NCBI GenBank assembly: GCA_036506275.1
Contig: DASXSB010000002.1
Coordinates: forward strand, 1 to 55,254
Source: DASXSB01 sp036506275
GTDB lineage: Bacteria > Methylomirabilota > Methylomirabilia > Rokubacteriales > CSP1-6
Direction of reading: 5' to 3'
DNA length: 55,254 nt
How positions within the stretch are numbered: position 1 is the stretch's first letter; each line of letters starts with the position of its first letter. The notes under the pieces are model-generated. The model made no database searches, was not told where the DNA came from, and saw nothing but the letters and a program-made list of their open reading frames with translations. Shown in pieces: positions 8,828 through 17,440 of the stretch. Position numbers and translations under genes: made by a program.

Positions 8828-9346
8828 ATGGCGATTCTGAAGCGCGGTCTAGCCGGAGAGCCGGTGAAGAGGTTGCAGCAGAAGCTAGGCCTCGAGGCCG
8901 ATGGTGAGTTCGGCCCGAAGACCGAGGAGGCGCTCGAGGCCTATCAGAAGGAGAACGGGTTGGCGGTGGACGGTATCGCGGGGCCGGATACATTCGCGCA
9001 CATGAGTCTGCACGAGCTGATCCTCTTGAAGACGGGGACGTCGGGAGAAACGGTCAAGAAGCTACAAGAAGCGCTCGGCATCGCGGCCGACGGCCGCTTT
9101 GGCCCCGCGACCGAGAAGGCGGTGCGGACGTATCAGGAGAAGAACGCCCTGCACGTGGACGGGATGGCTGGCCCCGAGACACTTGCTCGCATGCAGGTCT
9201 TCACGGAGATCACGCCCAAGGTCGTGGAGATGTCGCAGGTGCCCGCCTCGATGGTGGAGGCGCCGGCATCCGCGGCCGCGCCGGCCACGACGGGAGCACC
9301 CGCGCGGCGCAGCATCTGGGACACGGTGAAGAGCTTCTTCAAGTGA
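8828..9346 (+). CDS. Peptidoglycan-binding protein with two PG_binding_1 repeats
   Basis: 172 residues with two copies of the PG_binding_1 helical repeat: GEPVKRLQQKLGLEADGEFG..TEEALEAYQ and GETVKKLQEALGIAADGRFG..TEKAVRTYQ. A short Ala/Pro linker and a basic amphipathic tail (SIWDTVKSFFK) follow. There is no signal peptide or catalytic domain, which is odd for a cell-wall binder; export by another route or a cytosolic role are both open. It sits 15 bp after the DUF937-OmpA gene and has a GAGGAG site. Confidence 0.8.
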   Translation: MAILKRGLAGEPVKRLQQKLGLEADGEFGPKTEEALEAYQKENGLAVDGIAGPDTFAHMSLHELILLKTGTSGETVKKLQEALGIAADGRFGPATEKAVRTYQEKNALHVDGMAGPETLARMQVFTEITPKVVEMSQVPASMVEAPASAAAPATTGAPARRSIWDTVKSFFK

Positions 9347-9356
9347 CCACGCCCGT

Positions 9357-9387
9357 GGTGTGGGCCGTCGCCGCCGCGGCCCACACC
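9357..9387. terminator. Terminator-like hairpin
   Basis: GGTGTGGGCC (9357-9366) pairs perfectly with GGCCCACACC (9378-9387) across an 11-nt loop, just after the peptidoglycan-binding gene. It separates that run from the HerA-like gene. Confidence 0.65.
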
Positions 9388-9406
9388 GCGCGCTTCGGCA
9401 GCGCTC

Positions 9407-9412
9407 TATAAT
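9407..9412 (+). promoter_or_regulatory. -10 box of a leaderless promoter
   Basis: A perfect TATAAT ends 9 nt before ATG 9422, and no Shine-Dalgarno sequence lies between. No -35 box is recognisable 16-18 bp upstream. Transcription would start within about two bases of the ATG. Confidence 0.55.
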
Positions 9413-9421
9413 GCGCTAGCC

Positions 9422-10942
9422 ATGGAACGCGATCAGATCCTCCTCGGCAAAGGCACGCAGCCCGTCTATCTGCTCGCGAAGTACGGCAATCGCCACGGTC
9501 TCGTGGCCGGGGCCACCGGGACCGGCAAGACCGTCTCCCTCATGGTCATCGCCGAAGGATTCTCTCGCCTGGGCGTGCCGGTGTTCCTCGCGGACGTCAA
9601 AGGCGACGTGGCGGGATTGGCCATGCCGGGGCTGATGAACGAGAAGGTCCAGGCACGTGCGAAGCAGACGGGGGTCCAGGGCTACACGAGCGAGGCGTGC
9701 CCCGTCGTGTTCTGGGACATCTACGGCAAGGCCGGCCATCCCGTGCGCACGACCGTCAGCGAGATGGGACCGAGCCTGCTGGCGCGCATCCTCGAGCTGA
9801 ACGACACGCAGGCCGGCGTTCTTGAAATCGCGTTCAAGCTCGCCGACGACCGCGGTTTGCTCCTCCTCGACCTCGACGACCTCCGCGCGCTGCTCGGCTT
9901 CGTCGGCGACAATCGCAAGGAGATCTCGTCGGCGTACGGGCTGGTGAGCGCCGCCTCCATCGCCGCCATCCAGCGCGCGCTCTTGACCCTCGATCGCGAG
10001 GGCGGCCAGCTCATGTTCGGCGAGCCCGCGCTGGAGCTGGCCGATCTCATGCGCACCGATCTCGGCGGACGCGGCGTCGTGAGCATCCTCGCCGCCGACC
10101 AGCTCATCCTCAAGCCGCGGCTCTATTCGAGCTTCCTGCTCTGGCTCCTCTCCGAGCTGTTCGAGAACCTGCCCGAGGTCGGCGATCTCGATCGCCCCAA
10201 GCTCGTGTTCTGCTTCGACGAGGCGCACCTCCTCTTCGACGACGCCCCGCCCGCGCTCCGGCAGCGCGTGGAACAGGTCGTGCGCATCATTCGCTCGAAG
10301 GGCGTCGGCGTGTACTTTTGCTCCCAGTTCCCGGACGACGTCCCCAACGAGATCCTCGGCCAGCTCGGCAACCGCGTCCAGCACGCCTTGCGCGCCTACA
10401 CACCGCGCGATCAGAAGGCGGTCCGCACGGCGGCGGAGACCTTCGTCCCCAATCCCGCCCTGGACGTCGCCGAAGTCATCTCGCAGCTCGGCGTGGGCGA
10501 AGCGCTCGTCTCCACGCTCCAGGAGAAGGGCGTGCCCGCGCCCGTGGAGCGAACACTGATCGCGCCCCCGCGTTGCCGGATGGGCGCCATCACGCCGGAA
10601 GAGCGGGCGGCCGTGCGCGCTCGCAGTCCCGTCGGCGCCAAGTACGACCACACCGTGAACCGCGAGTCCGCGTACGAGATCCTCACGCATCGGACCGCCG
10701 CCAGCGTGTCGCCGGCGCCACCGGGGTCCGCCGCGCCCGAGCGCCCGGCATCGTCACCCGCCAAGCCCGAGCCGACGGCACCGGGCGGCGGCCTCGGGGA
10801 GCTGATCTGGGGCACCAAGCGCCGTCAGGGCATGGTGGAGACGATGGCCAAGCAGGCGGCGCGCACGGTTGGCAACGAGATCGGTCGCCAGGTCCTACGC
10901 GGCGTGCTCGGCGGTATCCTCGGCGGCGCGCGGCGCCGCTGA
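9422..10942 (+). CDS. HerA-like / DUF853 P-loop ATPase
   Basis: 506 residues of the DUF853 (YjgR-like) branch of HerA/FtsK ATPases. Walker A is GATGTGKT near residue 30, and Walker B is KLVFCFDEAHLLF in the middle. A sensor-like segment (GVGVYFCSQFPDDVP) and an arginine-rich region follow. The C-terminal ~90 residues are a Pro/Ala linker and a glycine-rich, basic tail (GGILGGARRR). Its role is unknown; relatives pump or remodel nucleic acids. The IS1595 element inserted immediately behind its stop codon leaves the gene intact, since the TGA overlaps the target duplication. Confidence 0.85.
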   Translation: MERDQILLGKGTQPVYLLAKYGNRHGLVAGATGTGKTVSLMVIAEGFSRLGVPVFLADVKGDVAGLAMPGLMNEKVQARAKQTGVQGYTSEACPVVFWDIYGKAGHPVRTTVSEMGPSLLARILELNDTQAGVLEIAFKLADDRGLLLLDLDDLRALLGFVGDNRKEISSAYGLVSAASIAAIQRALLTLDREGGQLMFGEPALELADLMRTDLGGRGVVSILAADQLILKPRLYSSFLLWLLSELFENLPEVGDLDRPKLVFCFDEAHLLFDDAPPALRQRVEQVVRIIRSKGVGVYFCSQFPDDVPNEILGQLGNRVQHALRAYTPRDQKAVRTAAETFVPNPALDVAEVISQLGVGEALVSTLQEKGVPAPVERTLIAPPRCRMGAITPEERAAVRARSPVGAKYDHTVNRESAYEILTHRTAASVSPAPPGSAAPERPASSPAKPEPTAPGGGLGELIWGTKRRQGMVETMAKQAARTVGNEIGRQVLRGVLGGILGGARRR

Positions 10943-10948
10943 GACGGT
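10941..10948. repeat. Target-site duplication, left copy
   Basis: GAGACGGT, identical to 13091-13098. Its first two bases are part of the TGA stop codon of the HerA-like gene. Eight base pairs is the usual duplication length for IS1595-family elements. Confidence 0.9.
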
Positions 10949-10971
10949 GGGCATAACATACTTGACTAACC
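10949..10971 (+). repeat. IS1595 left inverted repeat
   Basis: Begins GGGCATAACATACTTG. It matches the right end in reverse complement except at positions 3, 4, 17 and 18. The transposase start codon is 26 bp inward. Confidence 0.9.
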
Positions 10972-10996
10972 ACGCCGGGAGGGGTACCCTTCGACC

Positions 10997-11950
10997 ATGA
11001 ACCAGAAACCCGCCGTCCCCGCGACCATGGTCGAGGCCATCCGGTACTTCGCCGACCCCGATATTTCGCTGACGTTCCTGGCCGCGCTCCGCTGGCCGGA
11101 CGGGCAGGTTGTCTGCCCTCAGTGTGGTAGCCGGGAGGTGACGTTCCTCCGGGAGTACCGTCGGTGGAAGTGCCGCACCAAGCATCCCCGCCAGCAATTC
11201 TCGATCAAGGTCGGCACGATCTTCGAGGACTCGCCCATCGGGCTCGACAAGTGGCTGGCGGCGGTCTGGATGATTGCGAACGACAAGAACGGTATCAGCT
11301 CGTACGAGGTCGCGCGCGGCCTCGGCGTCACGCAAAAATCCGCGTGGTTCATGCTCCACCGTATCCGGCTGGCGATGCAGGACGGCTCGGTCGAGAAGCT
11401 GCGCGGCCAAGTCGAGGCCGACGAGACCTTCATCGGCGGCCACGTGCGCAACATGCACACGTGGCGTCGCCGCAAGGTGATGGAGGGCCGCAAGGGCGGT
11501 AGCCATTCCAAGGCGGTCGTCATGGGGCTCTTGGAGCGTGGTGGGCGAGTGCGCGCCACCGTACTGCCCAAGGCGATGAATCCGTGGATGCGCGACGTGA
11601 TCGACAAGAATGTGGAATCCGGGACCGAGTTGATTACTGATGCCGCGTCGATGTATCGCACGCTGTCGCCCAAGTTTCTTCATAGCTTTGTGGACCACAT
11701 ACAGTCGTACGTGCGCGGCCACATCCACACCCAAGGGCTTGAGAATTTCTGGTCGCTGCTCAAGCGCGCGCTGCACGGCACGTACGTCAGCGTCGAGCCG
11801 TTCCATCTCCACCGCTACGTCGATGAAGAAGCGTTCCGTTACAACGAGCGGTTTGGGAAAGACGCCGACCGTTTCGTGACCGCGCTGCGCGGCATCATCG
11901 GTCGGCGGATTACCTACAAGACCCTGACCGGCGCCGTGGCTACGACGTGA
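10997..11950 (+). CDS. IS1595 family (ISXO2-like) transposase
   Basis: 317 residues. An N-terminal zinc ribbon (CPQCGS ... WKCRTKHPRQQFS) is followed by a helix-turn-helix region and the ISXO2-like catalytic domain. Catalytic positions are seen in EADETFIGG (first Asp), LITDAASMYR (second Asp) and LENFWSLLKR (third position, where IS1595 enzymes have Asn or Glu, with a following Lys/Arg). The ending LHRYVDEEAFRYNER is typical. The length is normal and there are no frameshifts, so it is probably active. A GGGAGGGG site precedes the ATG. Confidence 0.95.
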   Translation: MNQKPAVPATMVEAIRYFADPDISLTFLAALRWPDGQVVCPQCGSREVTFLREYRRWKCRTKHPRQQFSIKVGTIFEDSPIGLDKWLAAVWMIANDKNGISSYEVARGLGVTQKSAWFMLHRIRLAMQDGSVEKLRGQVEADETFIGGHVRNMHTWRRRKVMEGRKGGSHSKAVVMGLLERGGRVRATVLPKAMNPWMRDVIDKNVESGTELITDAASMYRTLSPKFLHSFVDHIQSYVRGHIHTQGLENFWSLLKRALHGTYVSVEPFHLHRYVDEEAFRYNERFGKDADRFVTALRGIIGRRITYKTLTGAVATT

Positions 11951-12132
11951 GCCCAGCCGACGGCGCCAAGGCAGAGGGAAACGAAAGCATGGGCGATGAG
12001 CCAAGACCGGCGACGCCATATGAGCGCTTTGTCGCGGCGACGAGACGGGTGCTGTCCGTCTCCAAAGAGGAATTGGAGAAGCGGGAGGCGGCGTGGCGAA
12101 AGCGACGGCGACGGAAGCGGCCTGGCTCATAG
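11947..12132 (+). CDS. Small accessory ORF coupled to the IS1595 transposase
   Basis: 61 residues. GTG 11947 overlaps the transposase stop in a GTGA junction, so it is translated by coupling. The product has an acidic start, a helix (TPYERFVAATRRVLSVSKEE) and a very basic end (WRKRRRRKRPGS) that could bind nucleic acid. Short ORFs of this kind often follow ISXO2-like transposases; their role in transposition is not established. Its last six bases overlap the end of the convergent DUF3800-like gene. Confidence 0.7.
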   Translation: MSPADGAKAEGNESMGDEPRPATPYERFVAATRRVLSVSKEELEKREAAWRKRRRRKRPGS

Positions 12133-12966
12133 TCTTAGTCGCACTCCGTAGAATCTATTGAGCCCCTCCTGAATAACTATGTTGGGCTCGGTATAGCCGA
12201 GTCGAAAGTGCCGAACCCGACTCTCAATGAGTCGCATGAGAGTAGGGAATACGTCGGGGCCGGGAGCTTTGTAAAGGTTCTGCCACTCCCAAGCGAGAAA
12301 GTCGGCCGCACCCGTCGCAGCGTTGTCCCCTTTCGGCAAGAACGTGTCGCCTCGACGACGAAACCGCCGCGACAGAACCTCGTTCGACGCTATCTTATCG
12401 AGTAACAGCATCGCCTCGGCCTTGCCCTCCGCTCCATCCTCAAAGAAATAATGAACACCGCTCTCGTCGTCAATCTGGTCAAGCGCCTTGCTCGTAAGGT
12501 TCATGGCGCCTTCTACGCAGATGCTATAAACCCCGCCAAGGTAATCGACCGCACCAGGGAATTTCGCTAGATAGCTACTGAGCGTCGCATGCTCTATCCC
12601 GACCACGACGCCTATGAAGGCGGTTTCAGCGATGATTTCGGCAAGCTCGCCGGCGAGCCGGTTGCAGTCATCCCGGTGCCATCCCGAGAATGCGCGCTCG
12701 CGCCGCCAGAGATCAGACATGCTGAACACAATTCCGGACGGCACATTGCGACAGGCGTGACGCCATCGGTGATCGCACTCAGTAACTGCGTCCGGGGTAA
12801 AGAGGTAGCCGGCTACGCATGCGAATGGCGAGTTCGCATCCGTGCCGCCCTCATCAAACAACCCATGAAAAGCAGCCACTAATCCAGGGCCCCCAACGAA
12901 TAGCGTTCTTATGAGCGCCGCGAACTCGGCGCCCGGGTCATTCGTGGGTGACCACGCGGCGGCCAT
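12127..12966 (-). CDS. DUF3800-like protein, passenger gene of the IS1595 element
   Basis: 279 residues resembling the DUF3800 family, which is predicted to have an RNase H-like fold. Matching elements are GLFDEGGTDANSPFACVAGYL near the N-terminus, HYFFEDGAEGKAEAM in the middle and AADFLAWEWQNLYK near the end; together these supply the Asp/Glu residues of the presumed active site. Biochemical function is unknown. The gene is visibly less GC-rich than its neighbours, a sign of a different origin. It lies wholly inside the element, antisense to the transposase. The start at 12966 is tentative, since the first ~30 residues look unlike the family. Confidence 0.7.
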   Translation of the reverse strand: MAAAWSPTNDPGAEFAALIRTLFVGGPGLVAAFHGLFDEGGTDANSPFACVAGYLFTPDAVTECDHRWRHACRNVPSGIVFSMSDLWRRERAFSGWHRDDCNRLAGELAEIIAETAFIGVVVGIEHATLSSYLAKFPGAVDYLGGVYSICVEGAMNLTSKALDQIDDESGVHYFFEDGAEGKAEAMLLLDKIASNEVLSRRFRRRGDTFLPKGDNAATGAADFLAWEWQNLYKAPGPDVFPTLMRLIESRVRHFRLGYTEPNIVIQEGLNRFYGVRLRL

Positions 12967-13067
12967 TTACCGGCCGCGCTCCTGGGGCGGGTCGTCACCC
13001 CCGCCTTCCGCGTCATGGGCATCTGCCCCCCCGCTTCCATCCCCGCCATCTTGCCCCCCGGACGGCG

Positions 13068-13090
13068 GGTTATCCAAGTATGTTATTGCC
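13068..13090 (-). repeat. IS1595 right inverted repeat
   Basis: In reverse complement it begins GGCAATAACATACTTG and ends TAACC, matching the left end at 19 of 23 positions. The right target duplication follows directly. Confidence 0.9.
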
Positions 13091-13098
13091 GAGACGGT
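13091..13098. repeat. Target-site duplication, right copy
   Basis: GAGACGGT, identical to 10941-10948 and abutting the right inverted repeat. Confidence 0.9.
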
Positions 13099-13186
13099 CG
13101 CGCCCTCTCCGTCGCTCGCGTCACCCGCCGTAGGTCCTTGGTCCGACTGTGGCGCCACCGCCCCCGTGTCATTCTTCTCGAATGCG

Positions 13187-13633
13187 CTACTTCGCGTCAC
13201 ACGCGTTCGTGGAGCAGTCGCGCCGCGGGGGAGAGGGCGTGCTGGGCGCGGCCAGCCGCGCCACGACGTTGCACAGCTCGATGGCATCGAGCGGCTTCGG
13301 CAGGAACTCGTCACAGCCGGCGAGGAAGCACCGTGTGCGCGCGGCCTTGTCGGTGCTCCCGGTCACGATGACGGTCGCCGGCGCCCGCGTCCCCAACCGC
13401 ATCGCCGCCCGCGCGGTGCGAATCAACCAGACGCCGTCTTCATCGGGGAGAACCAGATCGCTCACGATGACGTGGGGAACAAACTTGCCGAGCACCTTCA
13501 ACGCGTGCCAGGCGGTTTCCGCCGTCACGACCGTGGCTCCCTCCAGCTCCAGAACCGTCCTCATGAACTCGCGACAGTCCGTGTCGTCCTCGACGACCAG
13601 CACTCGCACACCGTTCAAGTCAGGCTGCGACAT
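13187..13633 (-). CDS. Stand-alone response regulator receiver protein
   Basis: 148 residues, a single receiver domain. The phosphorylation pocket is complete: Glu/Asp/Asp in VLVVEDD, phospho-acceptor Asp59 in VIVSDLVLPDEDG, Thr91 in VIVTGST and Lys113 in FLPKPLD. There is no output domain and no adjacent histidine kinase, so the partner is encoded elsewhere. GGAAGGACGAG lies before ATG 13633. It is divergent from the AraC-type regulator across about 170 bp. Confidence 0.9.
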   Translation of the reverse strand: MSQPDLNGVRVLVVEDDTDCREFMRTVLELEGATVVTAETAWHALKVLGKFVPHVIVSDLVLPDEDGVWLIRTARAAMRLGTRAPATVIVTGSTDKAARTRCFLAGCDEFLPKPLDAIELCNVVARLAAPSTPSPPRRDCSTNACDAK

Positions 13634-13804
13634 CTCGTCCTTCCGTCAAAGTCTGAAGTTTCCGAGCCCACGCGTCCCACCGTGCAGGACGTCCCATCAC
13701 GGGCATCACCCTCACGATAGCGAGCGCGGGGGGCGTGAATGCGGGTCGGAAACGACAAGTTTCTGACCGAAAACGCCAGAAGCCGTCGGGGAGGAGTGGC
13801 AACG

Positions 13805-14839
13805 GTGTCGATGAGGATCGTGCCGCCGGCGAAGGTGGAGGCGGAGGAAGCGTCCGGGCTCGCGCGGCTGGTCTTGATGGTCCTCGACCGGATTGCCCGG
13901 TGCGGTCTCTCCCGCGAGGAGCTGCTCCGCCAGGCCCGCCTCGACGAAGCGCAGCTCCGCGATCCCGACCATCGCATCCCGATCTCCGCCGTCGCCCGCC
14001 TGTGGCGCGCGATCGCCGCCCATACCACGCAGCCGACCATCGGCCTTCGACTCGGCAAGGACGTGCGGGCGCGCGAATTCGGACTCGTCGGGTACGTGAT
14101 GGTGTGCAGCAAGACGCTGGGAGAGGCGCTGACACGTCTCGATCGCTACGATCGCATCGTGTCCGACGCGCTCAACATCGAGCTCGACGCCGCCGCCGGC
14201 GCCACCTGGGTGCGGCTGCACGTGCAGTCGCCACTACAGGCGCTCCGCCCCGCCGCGGACGCGCGCGTGGCCGCCCTCGTTTCCGTGTGCCGGGAGCTCG
14301 TCGGTCCCCTCCAGCTTTTGACCGTGCGACTTCCCTATCGAGAGCCCCCGCACACCGCCGAGTACGACGAGTTCTTCCGCGCGCCCGTCGAGTTCGGCTC
14401 GCTGGCGACGGCGTTTCTCGTGAGCGCAGACGACCTCGAGCGCCCGGTGGCCCAGTGCGACGAAACGCTGGCCGGCTATCTCGATCATCTCGCGCAGCAA
14501 CTGCTGGTGCCTGCGGACGACCGCCCCACCGTGCGCGACCAGATCCGCCGGCGGCTGTGGGCGGATCTCCCGGACGGCGTTCCCGACCTCACGACGCTGG
14601 CTCGCGGTTTGGGCATGAGCAGCCGCACGCTGCAACGGCGCCTGCGCGACGAGGGGACGACGTTCCACCAGGTGCTCGTCGAGCTGCGCCGAGAGGCGGC
14701 ACCCGCGTTGCTGCGCGACGGCCGGCTCGCCGTCTCGGAAGTCGCGTTCTTGCTCGGCTACGAGGATCCGTCCTCCTTCCAGCGCGCGTTCCGCGACGCG
14801 TTCGGAGTGTCTCCGAGGGTCTTTCGGCGCACCGCCTAG
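13805..14839 (+). CDS. AraC-family transcriptional regulator (OruR-like)
   Basis: About 344 residues. The N-terminal two thirds match the arabinose-binding-type domain of OruR/VirS-like regulators (GYVMVCSKTLGEALTRLDRY), and the C-terminus has the AraC double helix-turn-helix (LARGLGMSSRTLQRRLRDEG, then SEVAFLLGYEDPSSFQRAFR and SPRVFR). GGGGAGGAG at 13788-13796 is best spaced for GTG 13805; ATG 13739, GTG 13796 and ATG 13811 are alternatives. Placed just upstream of the amidohydrolase and acyl-CoA dehydrogenase genes on the same strand, it may control them. Confidence 0.9.
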   Translation: MSMRIVPPAKVEAEEASGLARLVLMVLDRIARCGLSREELLRQARLDEAQLRDPDHRIPISAVARLWRAIAAHTTQPTIGLRLGKDVRAREFGLVGYVMVCSKTLGEALTRLDRYDRIVSDALNIELDAAAGATWVRLHVQSPLQALRPAADARVAALVSVCRELVGPLQLLTVRLPYREPPHTAEYDEFFRAPVEFGSLATAFLVSADDLERPVAQCDETLAGYLDHLAQQLLVPADDRPTVRDQIRRRLWADLPDGVPDLTTLARGLGMSSRTLQRRLRDEGTTFHQVLVELRREAAPALLRDGRLAVSEVAFLLGYEDPSSFQRAFRDAFGVSPRVFRRTA

Positions 14840-14957
14840 CGGGCGCCCGTAGTCGGCCCGTTCACTTGCGGCGCCCCGACCAGGTGGGCCATGCTCGTGC
14901 CGACCGGCGGGAGGAAGCGCAGAGCCGCCCGCCGCCACCGTCCAAGAGGAGGCACGC

Positions 14958-16100
14958 ATGACGCCCACCGTGAACGCGCCCGTCGTGGATTCCGATGGCC
15001 ACGTCCTCGAGCCGGCCGACACCTGGCTGAACTACCTCGAGCCCGCATACCGGGATCGCGCCATCCGCATCGCGCGCGACGAGCACGGTTACGAAGTGCT
15101 CTTGATCGACGGGCAGCCGCTCAAGACGCTGCGCGGAGAGCTCGGGGCCCTGGGCGGGATCGGCATGGACGCCACCCGCCTCCTCACGCGCGGACAGATC
15201 ACGTACGCGGAGGGGAGCCCGGCCGGCGGCTACGACCCCGTCGAGCGGCTGCGCGTGATGGACGGCGAGGGCATCGACGCCGTGCTGCTCTATCCCACCA
15301 TCGGCATCTGCTGGGAGGGACACGTCACCGATGCCGGTCTCGCCACCGCGTACACGCGCGCCTACAACCGCTGGCTGGCCGAGTTCTGCCGCACGGATCC
15401 GAAACGCCTCTACCCGGTCGCCCACATCTCGCTGCTCGATCCCGAGGGCGCCGTGCAGGAGACGATTCGCGCGCGGCGCGACGGCTGCGTCGGCATCTTT
15501 CTGTCGCCCGATCTCGCCGCCCGCGGCGGCCGTCACTTCGACGATCCGGTCTTCGCCCGCTTCTGGGAGACGGCGCAGGAGCTCGAGATGCCGATCGCCT
15601 TCCACGTGGTCGTGCGCGATCGCCAGTGGTTCCGGCAGTGGCAGCGGCGCGATCCCTCCGATGCGCTGTTCGGCATCGCGTTCCTCGCCATCGACGTGAT
15701 GGCGGCGTTCACGCAGATGCTGGCGGCCGGGATGTTCGAGCGCTACCCGCGTCTCAAGTGCGCCGTGCTGGAGGCCGGCTCCAACTGGATCGCGGCCTGG
15801 CTCGACCGCCTCGACCACAAGTACCGGGTGATGAAGCACCAGACACCGATTCGCATGGAGCCGAGCGAATACTTTCGCCGCCAGTGCCTGATCTCGGCCG
15901 ATCCCGACGAGTCGGTCACCGTGCAGATGGTCGAGCACCTCGGCGCCGACTACTTCATCTGGGCCTCCGACTATCCGCACATCGACGCGTCGTTCGGCGT
16001 CGTCCGGGAGCTCCAGGAGCGGCTGGCGCCGCTGGCGGAGGACGCTCGCGACAAGGTGCTCGGCCTCAACGCGCAGCGCTTCTACGGACTGGCCGGGTGA
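14958..16100 (+). CDS. Amidohydrolase family protein (amidohydrolase_2, ACMSD-like)
   Basis: 380 residues of the metal-dependent TIM-barrel amidohydrolase/decarboxylase group. Visible metal and active-site pieces are VDSDGHVLEP at the start (D-x-D-x-H-x-x-E), a His in IAFHVVVRD, and Asp/His in WASDYPHIDAS near the C-terminus. Members decarboxylate or hydrolyse aromatic and heterocyclic acids. AGAGGAGG precedes ATG 14958. Its stop overlaps the start of the acyl-CoA dehydrogenase (TGATG), so the two act in one catabolic step series; the substrate is not evident. Confidence 0.9.
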   Translation: MTPTVNAPVVDSDGHVLEPADTWLNYLEPAYRDRAIRIARDEHGYEVLLIDGQPLKTLRGELGALGGIGMDATRLLTRGQITYAEGSPAGGYDPVERLRVMDGEGIDAVLLYPTIGICWEGHVTDAGLATAYTRAYNRWLAEFCRTDPKRLYPVAHISLLDPEGAVQETIRARRDGCVGIFLSPDLAARGGRHFDDPVFARFWETAQELEMPIAFHVVVRDRQWFRQWQRRDPSDALFGIAFLAIDVMAAFTQMLAAGMFERYPRLKCAVLEAGSNWIAAWLDRLDHKYRVMKHQTPIRMEPSEYFRRQCLISADPDESVTVQMVEHLGADYFIWASDYPHIDASFGVVRELQERLAPLAEDARDKVLGLNAQRFYGLAG

Positions 16101-17248
16101 TGGACTTCGCGCTGAGCCCCGAGCACGAGGAGCTGGTCCGTACGCTCCGTCAGTTCGCGCGGAAAGAGCTGGCGCCGCGCTCGCGCGACTGGGACCGCAC
16201 GCGCGAGTTTCCGTGGGACGCGTGGCGGCGGATGGGCGAGCTGGGATTGCTCGGCCTGCGCATCCCGGCCGCGTACGGCGGGCAGCCCGCGGATCTCCTC
16301 ACGATGGGCCTCGCCCTGGAGGAGATCGCGCGCGGCGACTTCAGCTGCACGTACGGGATCCAGCTCGCCGCCCTCGCCGGGGAGATCCTCGGCGGCCATG
16401 GCGCCGAGGAGGTGAAGCAGCGCTGGCTACCGCCGACGGCGCGGGGGGACACCGTCATCGCGCTCGCGCTCACGGAGCCGGACGTGGGCTCGGACGCCGC
16501 CAACCTCGCCTGCCGCGCGGTGCGTGACGGCGCGCACTACGTCCTCACCGGCGAGAAATCGGGAATCAGCCTCGGCATGGCGGCGCAGGCGTCGATCGTG
16601 TTCGCGCGCACGAGCGCCGAGCGTGCGCGGGGTATCACCGCGTTCCTCGTCGACATGAGCCTGCCCGGGGTTACGCGCAGCGTGCTGCGCGACATGGGAT
16701 CGCACGCCCTCCAGCGCGCGGTCATCTCGCTCGACGGCGTGCGCGTCCCCGCCGGTCACCGGCTCGGCGCCGAAGGTACGGGCTTCTACCAGGTCATGAA
16801 GGGATTCGACTGGAACCGCATCTGCATCGGGCTTGCCTGTCTCGGCATCGCCGCGGAGTCGCTCGAGGAGACGATGCGATACGTGAAGGAGCGGCGAGCG
16901 TTCGGCAAGCCACTCGCCACCTTCGAGGGTGTGTCGTTCCGCATCGCAGAGGCGGCCACGCATGTGGAGGCGGCGCGCTGGCTCGCCTATCGTGCGCTGT
17001 GGCTGGCGGATCGCGGCGAGCCGTCCACCAAGGAAGCGTCCATGGTGAAGTGGTGGGCGCCGAAGCTCGCGGTGGAGACGATCCACCAGTGCCTGCTCCT
17101 CCACGGCCACTACGGCTACACGGACGAGCTGCCGTTCGAGCAGCGGCTGCGCGACGTGATCGGGCTCGAGATCGGCGACGGCACCGCGGAGATCATGAAA
17201 GTGATCGTCGCCCGCGAGCTGATGGGCCGGGGGAGCCTCCCTTATTAA
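16100..17248 (+). CDS. Acyl-CoA dehydrogenase with Asp at the usual catalytic-Glu site
   Basis: 382 residues, FAD-dependent, with family motifs LALTEPDVGSDAAN (FAD contact), RRAFGKPLATFEG and the final IGDGTAEIMKVIVAREL. In medium-chain enzymes the general base is Glu in the YEGT loop; here the position is Asp (GDGT). The alternative Glu of isovaleryl-CoA dehydrogenases is also missing (FDWNRICIG). Asp-type members include dehydrogenases of cyclic CoA esters, which would suit the coupled amidohydrolase. It is translated by TGATG overlap with that gene. A strong hairpin follows the stop. Confidence 0.9.
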   Translation: MDFALSPEHEELVRTLRQFARKELAPRSRDWDRTREFPWDAWRRMGELGLLGLRIPAAYGGQPADLLTMGLALEEIARGDFSCTYGIQLAALAGEILGGHGAEEVKQRWLPPTARGDTVIALALTEPDVGSDAANLACRAVRDGAHYVLTGEKSGISLGMAAQASIVFARTSAERARGITAFLVDMSLPGVTRSVLRDMGSHALQRAVISLDGVRVPAGHRLGAEGTGFYQVMKGFDWNRICIGLACLGIAAESLEETMRYVKERRAFGKPLATFEGVSFRIAEAATHVEAARWLAYRALWLADRGEPSTKEASMVKWWAPKLAVETIHQCLLLHGHYGYTDELPFEQRLRDVIGLEIGDGTAEIMKVIVARELMGRGSLPY

Positions 17249-17252
17249 CTTA

Positions 17253-17277
17253 TTGGGGGCCCCGAAATGGCCCCCAA
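17253..17277. terminator. Terminator-like hairpin after acyl-CoA dehydrogenase
   Basis: TTGGGGGCC (17253-17261) pairs with GGCCCCCAA (17269-17277) over a 7-nt loop, five bases after the stop codon. It is the junction to the tandem repeat array. Confidence 0.75.
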
Positions 17278-17283
17278 ACCCCC

Positions 17284-17422
17284 AACGCTCGGAGCGCCCC
17301 GGCGTAGCCGTGGCACTCCTCGACAACCCCCAAACGCTCGCAGCGCCCCGGCGTAGCCGTGGCACTCCTCGACAAACCCCAACGCTCGGAGCGCCCCGGC
17401 GTAGCCGTGGCACTCCTCGACA
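17284..17422. repeat. Tandem repeat, 48-49 bp unit, about 2.9 copies
   Basis: Copies start at 17284, 17333 and 17381; the last is partial. The 41-nt core (AACGCTCGGAGCGCC..., containing GGCGTAGCCGTGGCACTCC) is nearly identical, with one G/C change in copy 2, and only the C-rich spacer varies. The array lies between convergent genes. On the minus strand one frame reads a repeated VEECHGYAGALRA peptide, but nothing suggests translation. It is not CRISPR-like because there are no unique spacers. Confidence 0.85.
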
Positions 17423-17440
17423 GCCCGTGGCCGCCGTCGT

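Larger units (their letters stand above)
10949..13090. mobile_element. Complete IS1595-family insertion sequence with passenger gene (2142 bp)
   Basis: The ends are inverted repeats at 10949-10971 and 13068-13090 that match at 19 of 23 positions, including an identical 12-bp core ATAACATACTTG. An exact 8-bp duplication (GAGACGGT) flanks both sides. Inside are a DDE/N transposase (10997-11950), a coupled 61-residue ORF (11947-12132) and an oppositely oriented DUF3800-like gene (12127-12966). IS1595-family elements with passenger genes are known; this one seems recent because ends, genes and duplication are all intact. Removing the element and one duplication restores a continuous sequence behind the HerA-like gene. 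Confidence 0.92.
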